From: Spongiihabitans sp965206355
GTDB taxonomy: Bacteria; Pseudomonadota; Gammaproteobacteria; Arenicellales; Poriferihabitantaceae
Assembly (NCBI GenBank): GCA_965206355.1
Contig: OZ242212.1
Coordinates: forward strand, 496,001-560,000
DNA length: 64,000 nt
Direction of reading: 5' to 3'
The translations under genes and the position numbers were made by a program. Below the pieces are notes generated by a model. The model did not search any database, was not told the origin of the DNA, and was given only the letters and a program-made list of their open reading frames with translations. Each line of letters opens with the position of its first letter. Within the stretch, counting starts at the first letter, position 1. This document shows, piece after piece, positions 1-7,385 of the stretch.

Positions 1-490
1 CCGCGACACTAAGCCCCAGGGTTTGCATCGCCATCAGTAGTGCAACGATAATGATCAGCAATCGCAAAATCTTACCCATCGCATTCACTGCCGCTTTGTC
101 AATAGGCGCACCAGCTTTTGTTTTTCTGGTAATAACGGTGTATTGCATCTGTTTAACAAGACGCATCAGCAACCAGGCAAGTGCCACAATAATGCCGAGA
201 TTCCGGGCAGGCATTATCATTTCAGCGAAGGTGGTACTCAAATTAGCGCGTAGCAAAGCCATTGTTATACTCAACCCGATCACCCAGATAAAAAGGCGTA
301 ACGGCGAAGCTAACGACTGCACCAAAGCATCGTCCCATAAGGTCGCTGACTTGCTGACATACTGCGTCAACCTCGAAACCACAAGCCGGCTCAATAAGCT
401 CAGTAGCAGGGTCGCCAGCAAGGCAAAAATAGCGTACACCAGATTGGTGTCGCCACCAAATAATGTCATAACCTGATCGGATAAATTCAT
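1..490 (-). CDS. MscS-family mechanosensitive channel, N-terminal part (cut by window edge)
   Basis: The minus-strand frame from the ATG at 490 is open to the window start, giving about 163 residues beginning MNLSDQVMTLFGGDTNLVYA. It shows three hydrophobic segments, and the last reads GKILRLLIIIVALLMAMQTL followed by GLSVA, which resembles the pore-lining TM3 entrance of MscS/YnaI-type channels. The protein would sit in the inner membrane and release solutes at hypo-osmotic shock (family knowledge). The beta-domain and C-terminus lie outside the window. A second, much larger MscS homologue is at 4864-7200. Confidence 0.8.
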   Translation of the reverse strand, partial: MNLSDQVMTLFGGDTNLVYAIFALLATLLLSLLSRLVVSRLTQYVSKSATLWDDALVQSLASPLRLFIWVIGLSITMALLRANLSTTFAEMIMPARNLGIIVALAWLLMRLVKQMQYTVITRKTKAGAPIDKAAVNAMGKILRLLIIIVALLMAMQTLGLSVA

Positions 491-608
491 TGTTCTTCTT
501 ATTAGCTGGTGTTGGTTTAAGTCGCCCGATGAGCAACACGTTCTGTCGACATCGCAACGGCTATTGTTCGGCTAGCCATTCCAGGCAATCATCCAACAAT
601 ACCATTAT

Positions 609-747
609 GAGACCTTTGCACGAAAGCCATTTCACCTGCATACTGCGTTAAAATCGTACTCAATCGGTCATTTATAAGCATAAACTCCCTCATTCCGTGC
701 GTTTTTGCCTTGCCTGAAAGCGAAATCATCTTCCGTGCAAAGGTCTC
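609..747 (-). mobile_element. MITE copy 1 (139 bp, inverted orientation)
   Basis: Starts GAGACCTTTGCACGAAAG and ends CTTCCGTGCAAAGGTCTC, so the ends form an 18-bp inverted repeat with one mismatch. It is the reverse complement of the copies at 19557 and 23184. Flanks are ATTAT on the left and ATAAT on the right, a 4-of-5 match to a 5-bp target duplication. It occupies the 491-981 gap between the divergent mscS-like and methyltransferase genes. The rest of that gap (491-608 and 748-981) shows no recognisable gene; promoters for both neighbours must lie there. Confidence 0.88.
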
Positions 748-981
748 ATAATACACGTTATCTACTGTGCCTTCCTGTCCAGATTCAGTAGCTATTGAGA
801 TAATCTAATTGTCTTTACCAAATTTTGATAATACGCCAACGGTGTTGCTAAATCCAGTGAATGTCCGGGTTCAGTATCTGCCAAATTTTCTATTTCAGGT
901 GGCTCCCATAACAACCATAATTCCAGTGGGCGCATTGAATATGACATCATTATATATCGCAAATCGGTTAAAATTGAGCGG

Positions 982-1896
982 ATGAACAACTGTCTCAAAA
1001 CCCCATTAGGGAATGCCATTATTAACATGGAGAAGCAACAATGCGCTCGATTGGTACCGTCGGCATACTATGCACGCAGTTTACAAATCGGCATGGCCTG
1101 GGCAAATTACTTTGAAGGCATAACCGTGTCCTCGCAATATGTGATTGACACTGAATATTCGACTCAGTTTGCTGCTGTCCGCCGTGGGCGGTATCAAAAT
1201 GCCAGCTATCAGGTTGTTGGGCGGCCTATGGAACAAACCAAACAAACTACGAAACAAGCTGTGGAGATGGGCAATCAGTCTCATTATGTTGTTTCATCTG
1301 CCAGCGCATTGCCCTTTCCCGAAAAAACCCATGATTTAATCATATTGCCACATACTCTGGATTTTTGTTCTGACCCGCACGAAGTACTGCGACAAACCAG
1401 CCAGATACTGGTCGCTGAAGGTTGTATCGTCATTATCGGATTTAATTTAATTAGCGTTTACGGCATTATGAAGTTATTCAAAAAACACACAGAAAAGATG
1501 TTGGGTGATGATCATTACGACAGTCATTATTATCGACCGGGTCGGGTGCAGGATTGGCTGGCACTGCTTGGGTTTGATCTGGTAGGCGCCGCTATGACTG
1601 CCTATCAGCCACCCATTCAATCCGAAAAATGGCGCGATAGGTTGGCATTTATCGAAAAGGCAGGCGACCGCTGGTGTCCCGGGTTAGGCGGGGTCTATGT
1701 AATTGTCGGTCGCAAACGGCAAATGCTAGCAACGGCAATGTCGGCAAACACGCGCACTTGGCGCAGACTCATTCCCACCATAGCGCGACCAGTATCGCAA
1801 CAAGCCGCCCGCCAACGCGCTGTAAAAAGCGATTTGAAGCGGGATACCAAAAGCGGATTCGCTCATTGCTTAAACAGGACCAAACATAAATCTTGA
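982..1896 (+). CDS. YafS-like SAM-dependent methyltransferase
   Basis: A 304-residue class I methyltransferase-like protein. The central part (SASALPFPEKTHDLIILPHT, then the LDFCSDPHEVLRQTSQIL helix and an IIGFNLIS strand) matches the motif II-III region of the Methyltransf_11 fold and resembles E. coli YafS, which also lies beside rnhA. The usual glycine-rich motif I is weak. The C-terminal 60 residues are basic, Arg/Lys/Ser rich and probably disordered. The substrate is unknown. It is followed 30 bp later by rnhA on the same strand, so co-transcription is likely. The start at 982 is uncertain; an ATG at 1027 is an alternative. Confidence 0.8.
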   Translation: MNNCLKTPLGNAIINMEKQQCARLVPSAYYARSLQIGMAWANYFEGITVSSQYVIDTEYSTQFAAVRRGRYQNASYQVVGRPMEQTKQTTKQAVEMGNQSHYVVSSASALPFPEKTHDLIILPHTLDFCSDPHEVLRQTSQILVAEGCIVIIGFNLISVYGIMKLFKKHTEKMLGDDHYDSHYYRPGRVQDWLALLGFDLVGAAMTAYQPPIQSEKWRDRLAFIEKAGDRWCPGLGGVYVIVGRKRQMLATAMSANTRTWRRLIPTIARPVSQQAARQRAVKSDLKRDTKSGFAHCLNRTKHKS

Positions 1897-1926
1897 GCAT
1901 AAATCTGACAATAATGAGCGTAAAAC

Positions 1927-2373
1927 ATGAGCAATAAAGTCGTCATATACACCGATGGGGCATGCAAAGGCAATCCGGGACGTGGTGGCTGGGGGGCATT
2001 GCTACAATTCGGGGAATATGAAAAAGAGTTGTGTGGTGGAGAAATGAATACCACCAATAACAGAATGGAATTGAGAGCAACCATTGAGGCACTAAAATCA
2101 TTGACTCGGGAATGCGAAATAAAACTGTACACTGATTCTACTTATGTGAAAAATGGTATTCAAGCATGGATGAAAAAATGGAAAGAGAATAATTGGAAAA
2201 CGGCGAATAAAAAACCCGTGAAAAATCAGGATATGTGGGAAGTGTTGGATCATCTTTCATCCCAACATTGCATAAGCTGGCATTGGGTGAAAGGTCATGC
2301 AGGTAATCCCGGAAATGAACGTGCAGATCGACTTGCCAATCGTGGAATCGCGCAGGCTATTAACCAACAATGA
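1927..2373 (+). CDS. rnhA: Ribonuclease HI
   Basis: 148 residues, normal for RNase HI, which degrades RNA in RNA-DNA hybrids in the cytoplasm. The N-terminus VVIYTDGACKGNPGRGGWGA holds the first catalytic Asp and the glycine-rich loop. TTNNRMELRA carries the catalytic Glu, LYTDSTYVKNGI the second Asp, and KGHAGNPGNERADRLAN the active-site His and last Asp. All four acidic residues are present. The stop overlaps the dnaQ start (ATGA), as in many proteobacteria, indicating translational coupling. Confidence 0.98.
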   Translation: MSNKVVIYTDGACKGNPGRGGWGALLQFGEYEKELCGGEMNTTNNRMELRATIEALKSLTRECEIKLYTDSTYVKNGIQAWMKKWKENNWKTANKKPVKNQDMWEVLDHLSSQHCISWHWVKGHAGNPGNERADRLANRGIAQAINQQ

Positions 2374-3116
2374 GTGCCATGCGACAAATAATTCTGGATA
2401 TTGAAACTACCGGACTGGAGCCGAGTCAAGGGCATCGGATTATCGAAATAGCGGCGATTGAAATGATTGGTCGGCAGCTCAGTGATAATAAATTTCATCG
2501 TTATATCAATCCCCAACGCGAGATTGACGCGGCGGCTACTGAGGTACATGGCATTACCAGTGAAGAGCTTGCGGGACAGCCGATCTTTAATGATATTGCC
2601 GTGGAATTACTAGAGTTTCTCAAAGGTGCCGAATTGGTTATTCATAATGCGCCCTTTGATGTCGGCTTTTTGAACCACGAATTTAAGCTGTTTGGACTGG
2701 TTGATGTCATCAAGGAACACTGTCAGGTATTGGACACACTGGTGATGGCAAGGCATAAACATCCCGGGCAGAAGAACAGCCTAGATGCGTTATGTCGGCG
2801 TTATCATGTTGATAACAGCCGTCGCACCCGGCACAGTGCATTATTGGATGCTGAAATTCTGGCGGACGTTTATCGGGAAATGACTGGCGGTCAGACGACT
2901 TTTCTGGGTGAATCGGACGTCATCACCATGCAATCCGAAATTAAACAAGCCGGTCAGCAGCTCAAGATTGATCCGCAGGATTCAAAAAAACTGACCGTTA
3001 TCCCTGCCAGTGCCGAAGAGCTTGAGCAACATAGCCAATGGCTGGCACTATTGCATAAGAAGTCTGAAGGTGAAGTGGTATGGGACAAGCTGGCAGATTC
3101 CCCCAATCAACCATAA
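2370..3116 (+). CDS. dnaQ: DNA polymerase III epsilon subunit (3'-5' proofreading exonuclease)
   Basis: 248-residue DEDDh exonuclease. RQIILDIETTGLEP contains the ExoI Asp/Glu pair, VIHNAPFDVGFLNHEF the ExoII Asp, and RTRHSALLDAEILADVYREM the ExoIII His and Asp. The C-terminal 60 residues are the expected clamp/alpha-subunit binding tail. It acts in the polymerase III core with DnaE and HolE. The start overlaps the rnhA stop by 4 bases; an in-frame ATG at 2379 would also give the normal N-terminus. Confidence 0.97.
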   Translation: MSAMRQIILDIETTGLEPSQGHRIIEIAAIEMIGRQLSDNKFHRYINPQREIDAAATEVHGITSEELAGQPIFNDIAVELLEFLKGAELVIHNAPFDVGFLNHEFKLFGLVDVIKEHCQVLDTLVMARHKHPGQKNSLDALCRRYHVDNSRRTRHSALLDAEILADVYREMTGGQTTFLGESDVITMQSEIKQAGQQLKIDPQDSKKLTVIPASAEELEQHSQWLALLHKKSEGEVVWDKLADSPNQP

Positions 3117-3131
3117 CCAGCATGATTTGGG

Positions 3132-4022
3132 TTATTTATTTGCTTGTACCAGTGATTCCCTGAAAATAATGTAAAGGCCGCTTGCGAAGATAATCAGCGC
3201 ACCAATCCAGGTATTGACATCAAAGGCATCGCCGAAGAAATATATGCCAATCCATGCTGCCCATAGCAGACGCATAAAATCGATTGACATCACCGCTGTA
3301 GTATCTGTAAATGACAACGCACGCGCCATGCTCAGATGGCCGAGTGTGCCCAGAATCCCCATTGCCATCAACAACAGCAGTTGTTCCAGATCAGGCCATT
3401 CCCAGAAAAACAAAGCAAACGGTAGTGAGGTAATGGTCAATAATATTGACATCCAAGCAACGATACTGGTCGCCGAATCAGTTCGGGTAAGATATTTGAC
3501 CAGCGTAACCGACAGCCCCCAGAAAATGCAGGACACCAGTATCAGTAACATAAAGGGGTTGTAGTGATCGGTATTAGGTTGAAGCACGATAACAACACCG
3601 AGAACCCCACCACAAATAGCGGTCCAGCGCCGCAAGCGCATTTTTTCTCGCAAAAAAATAGCCGCACACAGCGCAGTAAAAATTGCCGCAGTAAAACTCA
3701 ACGCGGTCGCTTCTGCAGTGGGCACCCTAGCCAGTCCATAGAACCAAGTCATCATAGCGAGAAGTCCAGACACACAGCGCAATAGCACAAGACGCGGGTG
3801 CTGTGTGCGCAAACTGGAAAAGCCGGCTTTGAGTATCAGCGGCAGTATCGCAAGCAGACCAAAGGCAGTACGGTAGAATACGATAACAAAGGGATGCAAA
3901 TCCTTCCCCAGATACCGAACCAGCCCGTGCATAGCGGCGAGTACCAAGGTAGCCAGAAACATAAACAGAAAACCCTGAGTAGCGTCAGGAAGTTCTATTT
4001 TTATTTTCTTGCGCATCAACAC
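3132..4022 (-). CDS. EamA/DMT-family inner-membrane transporter
   Basis: 296 residues with about ten hydrophobic segments and two EamA repeats, the usual architecture of the drug/metabolite transporter superfamily. HPFVIVFYRTAFGLLAILPL in the first half and the VAWMSILLTITSLPFALFFW region in the second are typical. Substrates in the family include amino acids, SAM and purines and cannot be told from this sequence. It is convergent with dnaQ (15 bp apart) and apparently monocistronic. Confidence 0.85.
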   Translation of the reverse strand: MLMRKKIKIELPDATQGFLFMFLATLVLAAMHGLVRYLGKDLHPFVIVFYRTAFGLLAILPLILKAGFSSLRTQHPRLVLLRCVSGLLAMMTWFYGLARVPTAEATALSFTAAIFTALCAAIFLREKMRLRRWTAICGGVLGVVIVLQPNTDHYNPFMLLILVSCIFWGLSVTLVKYLTRTDSATSIVAWMSILLTITSLPFALFFWEWPDLEQLLLLMAMGILGTLGHLSMARALSFTDTTAVMSIDFMRLLWAAWIGIYFFGDAFDVNTWIGALIIFASGLYIIFRESLVQANK

Positions 4023-4046
4023 GTTAACGTGAGGGAATAATTGGAT

Positions 4047-4446
4047 CTATGAAGAATACAGTGGGTAATTGAATGTTAGCTTCCCGCAAAGGAAGTAGAT
4101 TATATTTGATAAAACTATCAGTATTACGATAGCCGCGAGCTCTTGCTTAGCCATTTGAATTTTGTTATTAATACTCTCTAAAATAGCATTAGTAATATGG
4201 GTTTCAACATAGTTGATGATGCCAGACAAATGCGCTTTGACGGTGTTAGCAAGGTTCATAAACGCCGGTATTTTGCTTAATTCTACTTCACGGCACCGTT
4301 GCTCAATGAATATCTTCGCCGCCTGTTTGCTGGGCATTTCCCAGAGATTGTTAAACAGCACTTTGAGTCGGTAGGCTTCGCCCAGTATGGAATAGAACGC
4401 GATCATATCAGATAAGGCTGCTTGTTTATTCGCCGACAGGTTTTAC
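4047..4446 (-). pseudogene. ISL3-family transposase, C-terminal relic
   Basis: The minus-strand frame reads NLSANKQAALSDMIAFYSIL, then GEAYRLK, LFNNLWEM, HLSGIINYVETHITNAILES and INNKIQ, the characteristic end of ISL3 (IS204/IS1001/IS1165-like) transposases. After NNKIQMAK the expected ARGYRNTDSFIK is found in a different frame, and IYFLCGKLTFNYP returns to the first frame, so at least two frame changes break the gene. The N-terminal two thirds are absent. No matching terminal repeats were found. A dead remnant. Confidence 0.82.
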
Positions 4447-4576
4447 GGGCTTCTCATAGTGGTGTACCTCTTTGGTTGTTTGATAACTTCCAATCAACTA
4501 GATACGCCGCTTTCTTTCAATCTCTAAACACCAGATTCGGTTATAACTCATGAGCCATACCTAAATCACAAGTTCA

Positions 4577-4780
4577 AAAACTTATGGGGGTTTGCTGCAT
4601 CACTACCGCCTTATCCAACCGCTGTTGGATAGTGTCTATTAAAAACCACTGGATGGCTAGATAATTAACACGATTGTTATGGTACGATCCCATAAACTCT
4701 TTGGTCTCGACTTCTGTTCCAGACTTGGTTCTACCTCCTGCATTCATGCAGTCGTCTGTGTCAAAAACAATCCCTTCATA
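4577..4780 (-). other. Orphan open frame of unknown identity in the 4447-4863 gap
   Basis: A minus-strand frame is open for 68 codons between stops at 4781-4783 and 4574-4576. It reads GIVFDTDDCMNAGGRTKSGT, then EVETKEFMGSYHNNRVNYLA and later IDTIQQRLDKAVVMQQTP. The only ATG is at 4747, giving about 57 residues. Composition looks protein-like, but no family is recognised. It may be a fragment of a gene broken up when the adjacent ISL3 element arrived. Nothing else is seen in the 417-base gap except the presumed promoter of the next gene. Confidence 0.25.
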
Positions 4781-4863
4781 TTATCCTTGTCTCTTACGAA
4801 AAAATCCTGTTGATATAGTATTTCAAACAAAAGACCATTAAACTGAAACGCATAACTTCTAAA

Positions 4864-7200
4864 ATGTGCAATAAAAGTGGACTATTAGCGATGATTACTG
4901 ACAACAAGCCATATTTTCGATGCAGTGCGTTGATTCGGACGGGAATCGTGAGTTTTAGCATTATTTTGTTGATATTCGCGGTGATGCCAAACTTTGCTGA
5001 GGATGCGGAGCCAGATAACCATAAAACGGCCGAACAAAATGGTGCTACGCAGATTTCTAAAGCGCAATTGCGGGTGTTGTTGAGCGAAATACTTTTGGGC
5101 GAACAGGAGCAAGCTGATGCGGAGCAGGGCGATTCTGCTACAACAGCCGACACCGAGATAGCAACGCAGAAGTGGAATCGGATTTTTCTGGTGGGGGGGA
5201 AATTGCTGGCGATTAAACAAATCTTGCCCGATTATCCGGCAACTGTTTCGAAAGCGTTTGCTAAGTCAACAAACCCGCAAAGTGGCTGGTCTGGTTTTTA
5301 TGTGTTAACCATCCTGGTGGCTACCCTGATCGCGGGTCTTATGGCGGAAACGTTTACAACGCGCAAACTACTGATGCGGCTTTATGCTTATGCCAAGAAT
5401 GAGAAGAAAACCACCGCACTGAAATATAAATTTGCCATTATCAAAATGGTTGTCCAGATTATTGGTGTGGCAGTTCTGGCAGTGGTCACCTATGCCATAG
5501 TTATTTTTTTCAGACACAGCAATATCTATTTTGATTTGCTGTTGACAGAATGTATTGCTGCGCTGCTGATGTTTCGATTGTGGATGATTCTGCTTAGAAA
5601 TGTGTTCTCGCCTTACCGACCGAAACTACGCCCCATTCCATTGGATGATGTCTCTTCACGACAAATATATCATTGGTTTATCGTATTTTTCGCGGTTATT
5701 GAGTTTGGCAATGCGTTGCTCAACTATTTGATGGCAACTGGAGTGGATGAAGCGCATATTAACGGGCTATTGATTCCGTACACCTTGGTATTGAATCTGA
5801 TTGTGATAAGCCAAGTCTGGGTGATGCGGAAAAAAATTGCAGGGATGTTTACCGACACGCAGGACAACCATCAGAATAACTTTGCGCTGGAATTTTTGTA
5901 TAGCGCATGGCCATTTATTTTCACTGCCTGGCTGACGTCGTTATGGATGCTCTGGATTTATAAGGCTTTTCTAGGTCAATGGGATGATGCCCAATATGCC
6001 AGTATCAGTTGGTGGATTACGCTTGCGTTCTTTGTGGCTGACCGGATATTTCACAGTTTGGTTAAAAATGTCGTCAACATCAAATGGTTAGATAGTGCCA
6101 CTTTTGCGGTACGTTCTGGTCGATTTATTCGCATCGTGCAGAACGGTTTTCGGTTGCTTATGATTGCTGTGTCGGTATATATGTTTAGCCTTTCCCTTGG
6201 GTTGTCAACAGATAGCCTGATGAATAAAGGTATCGGTAATACATTTCTCGCTCAGGGAATCAATCTATTAGTCATCGCCAGCATTGCCTACATTGTTTGG
6301 GAGTTCTTTAATGCTCTGATCGAACGCAGTTTGCCTAAGGAGCTGGATGCCATTGCCGCACTTGAAAGTGATGGCGGTGGTGCCGGAGCCACCCGCGCTG
6401 AGACTTTGTTGCCACTGATGCGAACTTGCCTGACAGTCACCCTGATTTCGTTTTTAGTGCTGTCGGTATTGCATTCATCCGGCATTGCGATTACGCCGTT
6501 ATTGGCAGGTGCAGGGGTTGTGGGTATTGCTATTGGCTTCGGCGCACAGAAGCTGGTGCAAGATGTGTTGAGTGGCATTTTCTTTCTTGTCGATGACGCA
6601 TTTCGCAAGGGGGAGTATATTGAGATTGAAAATCTGCGTGGTACGGTGGAAAAAATCTCTCTGCGATCAATGCAACTTCGGCATCATTTAGGTGCGGTGC
6701 AGACCATCCCTTATGGTGAAATCAAGACCGTCAAAAATATCAGTCGCGATTGGGTGACGATGAAATTGGAACTTCGATTGTCCTATGATGCCGATATTGA
6801 GCAGGTCCGCAAAATTATCAAGAAGGTTGGACAGAGCATGCTTGAAGATAAAGTGCTTGGGCATGCCTTTATCCTGCCGTTAAAATCGCAGGGGGTGATG
6901 CGGGTCGAGGAATCTGCACTCATCGTGCGTATGAAATTTACCACCAAACCCGGGGAACAATGGGTCATCAGACGTGAAGCCTATCGCAAGGTCAGAGATG
7001 CGCTATCAGAAGCGGGCATTTTCTTTGCGCATCGTGAAGTACGGGTTCGATTGCCTGATGACCAGCTTACGCAAACACGACCGAACAGCGAAGCGCTGTC
7101 CGAGGAGGTTTTACCCGCAGCGGCGGCAGCAGCGGCTGATAGTATGCTTGCTGAGGAGGCTGAAAAAAAAGGAAAAATGGATTATGAGAACGATATGTAG
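4864..7200 (+). CDS. Large MscS-family mechanosensitive channel (YbiO/MscM-like)
   Basis: 778 residues. An N-terminal hydrophobic stretch (SFSIILLIFAVMPNFAED) looks like a signal peptide, followed by an acidic periplasmic section with predicted helix and about ten membrane segments from residue 150 to 560. The MscS core follows: GVVGIAIGFGAQKLVQDVLS is the TM3b-like pore helix with the Gly/Ala packing pattern, then FRKGEYIEIENLRGTVEKIS opens the beta domain. The C-terminal end is Ala/Glu/Lys rich. Likely a multi-TM MscS homologue of the inner membrane. ATG at 4891 is an alternative start. Confidence 0.9.
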   Translation: MCNKSGLLAMITDNKPYFRCSALIRTGIVSFSIILLIFAVMPNFAEDAEPDNHKTAEQNGATQISKAQLRVLLSEILLGEQEQADAEQGDSATTADTEIATQKWNRIFLVGGKLLAIKQILPDYPATVSKAFAKSTNPQSGWSGFYVLTILVATLIAGLMAETFTTRKLLMRLYAYAKNEKKTTALKYKFAIIKMVVQIIGVAVLAVVTYAIVIFFRHSNIYFDLLLTECIAALLMFRLWMILLRNVFSPYRPKLRPIPLDDVSSRQIYHWFIVFFAVIEFGNALLNYLMATGVDEAHINGLLIPYTLVLNLIVISQVWVMRKKIAGMFTDTQDNHQNNFALEFLYSAWPFIFTAWLTSLWMLWIYKAFLGQWDDAQYASISWWITLAFFVADRIFHSLVKNVVNIKWLDSATFAVRSGRFIRIVQNGFRLLMIAVSVYMFSLSLGLSTDSLMNKGIGNTFLAQGINLLVIASIAYIVWEFFNALIERSLPKELDAIAALESDGGGAGATRAETLLPLMRTCLTVTLISFLVLSVLHSSGIAITPLLAGAGVVGIAIGFGAQKLVQDVLSGIFFLVDDAFRKGEYIEIENLRGTVEKISLRSMQLRHHLGAVQTIPYGEIKTVKNISRDWVTMKLELRLSYDADIEQVRKIIKKVGQSMLEDKVLGHAFILPLKSQGVMRVEESALIVRMKFTTKPGEQWVIRREAYRKVRDALSEAGIFFAHREVRVRLPDDQLTQTRPNSEALSEEVLPAAAAAAADSMLAEEAEKKGKMDYENDM

Positions 7201-7229
7201 CTTGCGGATTCCGCAATAATAGCTGTCCG

Positions 7230-7261
7230 AGTCTAATTTCTGTTCATCAATGTCGTATAAT
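7230..7261 (+). promoter_or_regulatory. Possible sigma-70 promoter of acnA
   Basis: A perfect TATAAT lies at 7256-7261, with a poor -35 candidate TCTAAT 18 bases upstream at 7232. It would give a leader of about 120 bases before the acnA ATG at 7386. Supported by the -10 match only. Confidence 0.3.
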
Positions 7262-7385
7262 GGACGGTTGAATGCCGAGCATTTTTTGTCGGTGCAACGA
7301 TATCAATCGCGGGTTACGGCGGCAAGGCCGGATAAGATTCCAGACCCAGCTTGTTACCGGGAGAATTTTTACCACGGAGAATTTT

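Noticed and set aside
792..1028. Minus-strand frame of 78 codons upstream of the methyltransferase
   Set aside because: It overlaps the methyltransferase start, resembles no family and lacks a plausible ribosome site; the expected gloB neighbour of yafS was not recognisable in it.
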